Part shown: positions 32,745 through 41,064 of the stretch, one piece after another
Layout of the letters: each line of letters opens with the position of its first letter
Position numbering within the stretch: position 1 is the stretch's first letter
NCBI GenBank assembly: GCA_001414345.1
Contig: LLCB01000417.1
Coordinates: 1 to 41,064 of the forward strand
Length of the DNA: 41,064 nt
Direction of reading: 5' to 3'
Source of the DNA: Hymenoscyphus infarciens
Lineage: Eukaryota; Ascomycota; Leotiomycetes; Helotiales; Helotiaceae
Position numbers and translations under genes: made by a program
The notes under the pieces: model-generated
Database searches by the model: none
Seen by the model: the letters and a program-made list of their open reading frames with translations, nothing else
Told to the model about the DNA's origin: nothing

Positions 32745-33391
32745 TAATTATCTAATAAATAAAGTAAGAAAATTAGAAGTAGATACTAGATTTATTTATC
32801 TATTATCGTAGAATAAGTAATACTAAGTAATAGATTTATTTATTAAAAGTCTCTATCTAAATTATTTACTAGTAATCTTTAGTAGTTTAAGTATTATATA
32901 CTATTAATTAAATTATAAACTTTTTAAAATATTAGTTTTTAAACTCTTTAATATCTTTTAAGAAACTTTATAGTATTCGCTAGCTATTCTATTTATTATA
33001 GCTCTTTTATTTATTATAATTTCTATTTCAAGTTAGTTATTAATAGCTACTATATCTGAAATTTTTAAAATAGAATTAAGAAAGAGTTTAATTCTTTCTA
33101 TTTTTTCTTTAAGTCGACGCTAAATATCGTAGTAGTTTCTAATATAGTCTAAACTATTCTTCTAATATCTCTTATAATAGATAACACGTTTTTAATAGAG
33201 TATATAACTTACTAATATATATAGTTATCAAAAGCTTAGTACTTAATATTATTCTAGCTTTATAAAATTATTCTATAGCTTATATTCTTCTCTTAGAAAA
33301 TAGTTATAATATAGAAATCTTCTTAGAGATCTTTCTAGCTATATTACTTTTATTAACTTAAATACTTTTAATATTAATTTAGCTATATTTT
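32745..33391. repeat. AT-rich RIP-type flank outside the LTR element
   Basis: Composition is dominated by TA, TTA and ATA with almost no CA, TG or CG, and no open frames. It lies outside the left LTR boundary, so it is either another RIPped repeat into which the retrotransposon inserted or spread of RIP from it. Confidence 0.55.
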
Positions 33392-34250
33392 TATAATAGC
33401 ACGAAATATATATAACTATAGTAGAGGCATATAGGAGTGCGTATAGTAGAATAACGTATATAGATACTAGGTACTAATATAGAAGAAAATAATAACTATC
33501 TCTCTTCTATACTAAATATAAACGTCTATATATAAGAGGTTAGAAGCTTCTAAGTTCTAATAATAATAATAACTAAGCCTTGTCTAATATAGCTAATACT
33601 AAATAATAAGAGCTGAAAAGCTAAATATATAACCTTTGAACCTTTAGAAAGCTAAATATATAATATCTAAATCTTAATCTCTTTTATATATAAATATTAG
33701 ATATTAATACCTTTAATACTTCGCTTATATTAGTATTAGTTATTTGTAATCTCAGCTCTAGAGGTATTAGAGGTATTAGTAGTACTTAGAGATATCGGTA
33801 GTTTTATAAATACTAATAATTTAAGATAGTACTATTATATAATAATCTAGGATAGTATACTATTATATCCTCTCTTCTTTAAAAAGACTTATCTTAAGTC
33901 TTTAGTTATTAACTAGTATAGTATTAGGTTAATTAAAGTATTATTTATCTCTTTATTATAAAAAATATAATTTATCTACTATTATAGTATCTAGTAGTTA
34001 AGGTAGAGTTAGTAGCTAGTAGTATTATTATTTAAGAGCTAATCGCTCTTTATTTACTACTATAAGCTATATAATAATAGGATATAAATAAAAGAGAGGC
34101 TAATAATTAACTATTAAGTAGAAAGTAGTATACTACTATAGAGTTATTATATTCTTACTATTATTATATATTATAATAGTAATTATTAAGTAATAAATAA
34201 TAATTATAAAGTAATAGCTATTATTATAAGTAGTATATTAGTAGACGACT
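33392..34250 (-). repeat. Left (3') LTR, right end uncertain
   Basis: The first 79 bases match 40986-41064. The copy starts TATAATAGCACG, and TA is what RIP would leave from the TG that normally begins an LTR. The right end is inferred from the pyrimidine tract beginning near 34262 and may be wrong by hundreds of bases. Confidence 0.5.
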
Positions 34251-34672
34251 TTTCTCTAATTCTAACTTCTCTTCTTCTTTTCTTTTTATTTAAATAATAT
34301 AAATAGTAAGAATACCTTCTAAGTAAGTATATTCTTATATACTAACTTATCTTTTAGAATATATATATATATTATATATATATATAAAAGTAAGTTCTTC
34401 TCTTCTTAATTAGACTTAATTTTAAGGCTAATCTAATATAGTAAAATGTCTCTTCTATATTCTCCTAGTATACTTCTAGTTATCTACTAAGTCTACTACG
34501 TTTAATACCTTTAAGTAAAATCTTAGAATAGAGATTATATATATACTTTTAAGAAGCTAAAGTTAAAGAAGTATAAGTACTATATTAAGTAAAATACTAT
34601 ATATATCTTAGTAAGTTTAATCTTAAATATATATTAAATTTATTCTAACTTAAGTAGTTATTATAGTTTATT

Positions 34673-34798
34673 AAGAAGGAGTTTAATAAGCTTAAGCTTA
34701 AAAAGGAGAAGAGAGAGATTAAGAAAGCTACTAAGGCCTTAGATAAGGTATTAGTTATTACTAGTATAAAGGTACTAAAGAATAGTTTAAAAGTATAA
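34673..34798 (+). other. Stop-free Lys/Glu-rich run on the plus strand within RIPped DNA
   Basis: 41 codons without a stop, rich in Lys, Glu and Leu, end in TAA at 34796-34798. In this block TAA and TAG are very frequent, so the run is longer than its neighbours. It is on the strand opposite to the reverse transcriptase relic. It may be the relic of a nested element or chance in a purine-rich segment. Confidence 0.2.
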
Positions 34799-36117
34799 TT
34801 TACTCTCTTAGAAAAGACTTAGGTACTTTATACTAAGGTTACTATAAGTACCTCTTACTTATTAAAAGAGTTTTAATTACTAATATTTAATAGTCTTTAT
34901 ACTATACTATAGAGAGTAAGACCTCTATTTAAACTTAGGTTTAAGTTCTCTTTAAAGCTTATCTAAAGAGTTTATAAACGTCTTCTCTAAAGCTAGTTAT
35001 AAGAGGTTATTAAAGTAAGAAGCGTACTTATAAGAAGGAGGTAGAGGAAAAGCCGATTTAGGCTTCTTATACTTAGGAAGGTAAGAAGGAGAATAATAAG
35101 TTAGAGGAAGAAGAGACTATAGCTTAGAAAGAGTTAGTAGGCTCTATTTTAGTAGTAGCTTAGTCTTAGTTCTTTACTTTATTAATTTTAAATATTCTTA
35201 TTAGTTAGTATTTTATCTTAGGTTTTTATTATAAGTTCTTTATTAAAAGTAACTAGAATTAAACAGTATTAATAGAGTTTTATAAATTAACTCTTTTACT
35301 TAATTCTTATTTAATTCCTATATATTAAGCTATTTAAAAAGGTATTAAAGTAGTCTTAACTCTTTTAGATATTTAGTATAAAAGTCTCTTAAATAATATA
35401 ATAAACCCTAAAAATTATCTTTATAATACTAAGTAGGATCTAAATTATATCTAATCTATTTTACTTAATATTATAGCTATCTTCTAAAAAGTCTACTACT
35501 AAGTATTTCTTATATCTCCTATTCTTATATACTTTTAATAATATCTAGTAAGAGCTCTAGAGCCTCTTATTCTAGTAAAACAGTATTTAAATCCTTTAAA
35601 AGTATATTAAAAGTAAAAATATTATAAATTAATAAGCTTTTAAGAAGTTTTAGCTTATAAGAATATCTTATATATTCTAGTATTTTAAAAGATTCTATCT
35701 ACTATTTAGTAAGCTTTTAGCTAAGACGATTTATCTTAAGATTCTTAATAGATAAGTAGACTTTATCTCTAATATCTTAGTTAATAGCTCTTTAATACTA
35801 GTTTATATTATCTTCTATCTTTTTCTAAGTCTTACTTATATTATCTTTAGCTATCTTCTAAGTAGAGTATATATATTAAGCTACTTCTACTACTTTATTA
35901 TAGTTAAGTTATTCTTAAAGAATAGAAGTCTTTAGTATATTCTAGTTCTATAAAGTCTTTAGGTTAAGTCTAAACTTAAACTAATAAGAGTTTATACTAA
36001 TAGATAAGTATAAAAGTATTATTTATACTCTATTTATTAAAGGGATTAATTTACTCTAGTTATCTTAATAATAGGTTATAAAGAGCCTTAGTCTTTAATT
36101 AATATATCGGTTTATTA

Positions 36118-36141
36118 TCTCTATCTATCTATCTATCTATT
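36118..36141. repeat. Short (CTAT)n microsatellite
   Basis: About five consecutive CTAT units lie inside the retrotransposon. They probably arose after RIP. Confidence 0.7.
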
Positions 36142-37449
36142 TATAATAGGTAGTACTAAGCTTAAGCTTAATACTAATTATTTAATAAAATTTAATCTAA
36201 AATAATAATATAAATTAAGGTTTTTAATTAAATATAATTAATTTAAAGTAGTAGCTAAAATAGTAAATCTATTAAATAAAGAGTTTAACTAGTTTTTTAG
36301 TATCTATAGTTAAGTAATAAAGTATTAATACTAAATCCTTTCTAAGTTAGTTAATAAATACTAATATAGTATTAAATCTATATTTATCTTTTAAGAATAA
36401 TTTAAAGTCTATATATAAATATTATATAAGATAGTTAAGTATAAGTAAAGAGTAAAGAAAGCCTTATTACTTAGTTTATTAAAGATAGAAGTATTTATAA
36501 GCTTAATAATTCCTTATATACCTCTTATAGTCTAAAAATATTTTAGCCTAGTAGTAGTATTATACTAATAACTAGTATATCTTTTTTATACTTAAGTAAG
36601 TACTAGATACTTAGTTATAGACTTCTTAAATTAGTTTTATATAAAGTTTAATATTCTTTTAAATATAAAGTTAATTCTTAAAAAGTAGTAAATTATCTAA
36701 TAAGAGGTAGTATTTATCTAGAAGTTTATAATATTCTTTCTAAAAGAAGTATAAGTTATCTTTTTTTAACTTCTAAATTATATCTAAACTTATTCTTAAA
36801 ATAATATCTAACTAAATTATATTAAAAAAGGTAGACTATTCTTATAAAAGGATTTAAGTAAGTTTAGTATTAATTTAAGAGTCTAAATAATTAGATATTA
36901 AAAGAGTATATAAGTAACTATCTACTTTAGTTTAATTATAGGTTTTTAAGTCTTATTTATATTAAGTTAATATATCTACTTTTTAATTACTCTTCTTAAA
37001 TATAAATTAGATTTAAAAGTTAAAGTCTAATAAAAACTCTATTTATTAGACTTACTTAGCTATAAGTAGCTTAGTTATTATAAAGTATTCTAATAATCTA
37101 TAATCTAAATATATATTAATATATTTTTAATATAATATAAGTTTAAGATACTATTTCTTAAAAGCTTTTATAATAGTAGATAGCTTTTTATTATAAATCT
37201 CTTAGTTTAATTTATAGCTAACTAGAACATATAAGTAGAACCTAATAGAGTACTAAAAACTATTATATTATTATAAGAATATATCTACTATTACTCTTTC
37301 TAAAGAGTCTATTTCTACTTTTATATTATAATTAGAGTTAAAGTAGTATAAGGTTTATATAGTAAGTAGTCTAGTTCTTAGTACTTTAAAGGCTTCTTTA
37401 TATTTAAGTATCTATAGAAATAGCTCTATAGAGTATATTATTATAGTTA

Positions 37450-38120
37450 AGAGTTTAGTAATTTTAGTATAACCTTTAATAAATTATTTATAGAATCTTA
37501 TAAACCTTAAATAAGACTTTATACTTATTATAGTATTAAGTTAAACTTAGTTTTATAAAAGCTCTACTTTTTTAAAATTAACTTTAAGTCTTTTTATAGT
37601 TAAGATAAATCCTAAGTATTTAACTTTAGTAATACTAAATTTACTTTTCTTAATATCTACTTAAAGTCTTACTTCTTAAAACTAATTTAAAACCTTCTTA
37701 ATCTATTTCTTATATTCTTTAATAGTATTTAAATAAATTAAAATATTATCTAAGTAAATAATATAAAAGTTATTTAAATAATTAATTAAGATATTATTTA
37801 TATAATATTAATAGATAGTAAAGCTATTATAAAGTTTAAAAGAGAAGACCTTATATTTATATATACTATACCTAGTTTTAAACGTAGTTATCTCTTCTAA
37901 GTTAAGGTCTATTTAGATATAATAGAAAGCTTATCTAATAACTAATTTAGTAAAGATTTTAGCTATTCTTATTCTAGAAAAGAGCTTATTAATATAAGAG
38001 ATTAAGTAAGGATTATTTTAGGTTAAAGTATTTAGCTTTTTATAATTAATATAAAACTATAATTTATTACTATTAGCCTTTTTAATAAAGAGTACTAAAG
38101 AGGTAAAAGAGCTATTACTA
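37450..38120 (-). pseudogene. Reverse transcriptase relic of the LTR element
   Basis: Minus-strand translation in one frame, interrupted by many TAA/TAG codons, keeps the order of Ty3/gypsy reverse transcriptase motifs. These are a KLxFxxNYKKLNTLT block near 38040-38080, a KIFTK block near 37960, an F-x-Y-x-x-Y-KYKVFSF block near 37840, the catalytic YLDNILIY near 37740-37760 (the family has YxDD, so the second Asp is Asn here, a G-to-A change), KYLGFI near 37600, and RFYxxFIKGYTKI near 37465-37515. The many stops and the lost catalytic Asp show it is dead. Confidence 0.8.
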
Positions 38121-40985
38121 TTAATAATAAACTCTTTATCTAGGTTCTTTATAAGATACTCTCTTATAGCTTTAAGCTTTATAGTTAATTATTAATATAG
38201 AGGTAAAAAGGAGTTAGAAAGTAGCTTATTTAAAGTAATCTTATAATTATATTTATAGTAAGAAGGGAGCTTATTAGAAGCTACTTTTAAGAATATGTTT
38301 TTATAAGATAAGTAATATTTTAGGAGTTAAGCTTATATTAGAGCTCTTATCTTATTATTATCTTAGAAAGAGGATAATCTCTTATTAATAATCTAATCTA
38401 GCTTATAAAGGCTTATTATATAAAATTCTAAATTAGGCTATTTTATATTATAATATATTATGTTTATACTTATTTTATAGATAAAAGAGTATAGAGTTTA
38501 GCCTTTTAATACTATATTAGTAGTTTATAAAAGCTTTAGACTAAAGTTAGATATTAAAATTTTAAAAGATATTATTATAGATAGAAATAATAACTTAACT
38601 ATATTTATAAGTCTATCTTTTTTATATCTTTCTTATTACTAGATAGTATATTCTCTTTAGTTTATATCTAACTAATAATTTAAAAAGGGTTTCTAGTTTT
38701 AGCTAAAAAGAGAAAATAAAATTTCCTTATTATAGTAGAGAGTTAAGAAGTATTTAGTTAGCTAAGTAATCTAGTTTTTTAAGAGGTTAAGAAGAACTTT
38801 AAAATAGTTTAACTACTTATTACTAATAATTAAGTCTTACTATTTAAGATCTAGGATAATAAAGAGATAGTTATAAATATAACGTTTATCTATATTTAGA
38901 TATAGTTATATAAACTAAGTTACCTAGCTTTTAGTACTATTATTATATTTATAAATAGATACTAAATAAAGTAGTTTCTAGATTTTTAAACTTATTACTT
39001 TTAATAATTATAAAGCTAGAAGTTAATTTAGAAATAGGTACTTATTTACTTCTATATCTACTAAAGCTTATATTTTAATACTATATCTTTATATACTAAG
39101 AGTAGTATTTATAAAGAACTATTTTCCTTTTATAAGTTTAAAAAGGTTAAGTTTAGCTAGATTATATTTATATAAGCTTAAAAAGGTATTTTTACTTAAG
39201 CCTTTTTATTTTTCTCTTAACTTAGATTAGAGTTAGAGTACTCTTTAAGTAGTTATTCTTTCTTAAGTTAATTATTTATTTTATTAATACTAGGTAAATT
39301 AAGATAGTTAAGCTTAATATATTTAAATTTCTTATAATTATAATACTTTATACTAGTAGAGAATTAGTCTATAAATAAAGTCTTTAATCTTTTACTAGTA
39401 GAAGAGAGCTTAAGAGTTTAAGAAGTTTTTTAAGAACTAGAATAAAGTCTATATAAGAGTAATAAAGGTTTTATTAAGAAACTAGATAAGGATTAGTTAG
39501 TATTAAGCTTTTAATATAATAAGCTTATTATAATAGGTTTTTTAGTACTTATTATACTAGTTATATATAGCTTAGTATTATAATATTATTCTTTATCTAT
39601 AAATTAAAAGTCTCTTACTATCTTATTAAAGTTAGTATTCTAGTATCTCTTATTATTAACTAATTAGGTTTAAAGCTAAGATATAAGCTTCTCTTATAAA
39701 TAATAGAATTTATCTTACTTATCTATAATAGAATTTATCTTACTCTAATACTTCTCTAAGTATTATTATACTTAAAAAGTAACTTTTAAATTCTATAAAA
39801 CTTTCTTCTATATAACTCTTCTATCTTATCTAAAAAGACTAAAAGGTGTTCTAGGTATCCTCCTTCTTATAATTAGTTAGATAATAAGTATTAAGAAGTT
39901 TAATTATTTCTTTATAATCTTTAAATATTATCTTACTTATATTAGACTTATATTAGAGCTCTAAGTAGTTCTAAGTAAGTTTTATTATTATCTTTTAAAT
40001 AAGAGCTTTATAAGTTAAAAGTATCTAATAATAGTTAACGTTTATATAGAGTTAATTATATATTAATATTCTCTATTACTTATATATAAGTAAAATACTA
40101 TTATCTAAAAGTTTAATTTTCTTTATAATCTTACTTTTAATAGGTTAAAAGGCTTTTAAAGTACTTTTAAGCTATAAGTATAAAGTAGGTTATTATAAAG
40201 AAGGAATATTAGAAGTAGAGTCTTATCTCTAATAATAGTTTAAAAAGATAGAAAGAGGTATTTATATAGGTTAGATAAGACTTAGACTTTAGTTATTATT
40301 TAGTAGTTATTAACTAATTTACTATACTAGGTCTAATAATTAAGTAATCTAATTATCTTACTTTAAAATTCTCTATTCTTTTTCTTAATCCTTAGCCTCT
40401 ATAACTTAGATTATACTCTATATCTTATCTATATTAAAGAAGTCTTATTAATCTCTCTAGCTTCTAAGTACTAGGCCTTTACTTTTATTATTCTTAGGCT
40501 TCTTAATATTCTTAGAGGTATAGTACTAAGTTAAGAACCTTTTAATAAAAGCTTAACTTTATTCTCTAAAAGAGGGCTTTATACTTAAGAGTAGAGCTTA
40601 GAAGGGACCTAGAGTTACTCTAGATTCTAATATATTAAATATTAAATTAAAGAGAGAGAGAGAGTAAAATTAGATTTAGAAGCCTTCTAGATAACTATTA
40701 TAAGTTAACTTATTTACTAAATCTAAGGTTATTAGAACTCTTAAGAATACTTAGTATATTCTAATCTCTTAATATATCTATAATACGATTTTTACTAGCT
40801 ATTTATATAAATACTAAACTCTAGTATTACTAGCTATCTAAGTAGTCTCTAATTACCTAACTATATAAGAATATTATTATAATATTCTAAATTAAAAGTA
40901 AATCAACTTCTAAATAAAGAGTAGTAATAAGCTTAAAAGAGATATTATTAAGGCTATTACTAGTAAAGAAGAGTTATTATTTTTA

Positions 40986-41064
40986 TATAATAATATAAAA
41001 TATATATAACTATAGTAGAGGTATATAAGAGTATATATAGTAGAATAATATATATAGATACTAG
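40986..41064 (-). repeat. Right (5') LTR, first 79 bases only
   Basis: This matches 33392-33470 and continues beyond the window. It has TA or AT where the left copy keeps CA, TGCG or ACG, so it is the more heavily mutated copy. Confidence 0.75.

Larger units (their letters stand above)
33392..41064 (-). mobile_element. Ty3/gypsy-type LTR retrotransposon, heavily RIPped, cut at the window end
   Basis: A direct repeat begins at 33392 and at 40986 (offset 7594) and runs at least 79 bases to the window end. The sequences before it do not match, so this is the left LTR boundary. Minus-strand reverse transcriptase motifs lie between (see 37450-38120). The left LTR is therefore the 3' LTR and the right one the 5' LTR. 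Its full length would be 7594 bases plus one LTR. CA, TG and CG are almost absent over several kilobases, and every frame has stops. A pyrimidine-rich tract at about 34262-34301 could be the polypurine tract of the minus strand, which would make the LTR roughly 860 bp. That size is inferred. Gag, protease and integrase are not readable with confidence. Confidence 0.8.

Overview
The window looks like nuclear DNA of a filamentous ascomycete (Pezizomycotina). The protein-coding genes carry short GT-AG introns (47-143 nt) with CTAAC/CTAAT branch sites. The proteins are typical fungal secreted enzymes, and gene-bearing DNA alternates with AT-rich blocks showing the transition signature of repeat-induced point mutation (RIP). 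A leotiomycete is a reasonable guess, but nothing here proves it.

Left part (1-7.3 kb): a two-exon gene (793-3278, +) encodes a proline-rich protein with a thioredoxin-like domain followed by a transglutaminase-like domain. Converging on it is a single-exon gene (3902-4555, -) with strong codon bias whose product I do not recognise. A long gene-poor stretch follows, with a 115-bp tandem duplication and one copy of an old dispersed repeat.

Middle part (7.3-32 kb): this is a run of mostly secreted, degradative enzymes. It holds a GH10 xylanase (7338-8883, +), a flavin-containing monooxygenase (13782-15497, +), a type-B carboxylesterase (16290-18020, +), a heme peroxidase (19680-21687, +), two unrelated-looking multi-pass membrane proteins (21820-22821 and 23347-24338, both -), an AA5-type copper radical oxidase (25864-27780, -) and a subtilisin-like protease with a C-terminal Cys-rich extension (30060-32022, +). 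The copper radical oxidase makes H2O2 and the peroxidase uses it, and both are secreted, so together with the xylanase and esterase the region suits attack on plant cell wall material. A decayed gene with two in-frame stops (10805-11901) lies against the first RIP block (about 11.93-13.4 kb).

Three short TA-flanked terminal-inverted-repeat elements, probably MITEs (665, 135 and 255 bp), lie in the intergenic spaces between 24.6 and 29.8 kb. A diverged ~530-bp repeat occurs upstream of both the xylanase and the peroxidase.

Right part (32.7 kb to the end): one AT-rich, heavily RIPped block. It contains a minus-strand Ty3/gypsy-type LTR retrotransposon. A direct repeat at 33392 and 40986 marks the two LTRs, the right one is cut by the window end, and reverse transcriptase motifs are still readable near 37.4-38.1 kb. 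All differences between the compared LTR segments fit C-to-T/G-to-A change except an occasional A/T mismatch at the edge, and the right copy is the more mutated.

I found no CRISPR array, rRNA, convincing tRNA or clear new multi-gene system. The most unusual items are the thioredoxin/transglutaminase fusion, the small-element cluster, the dispersed repeat pair and the decayed gene beside the RIP block.
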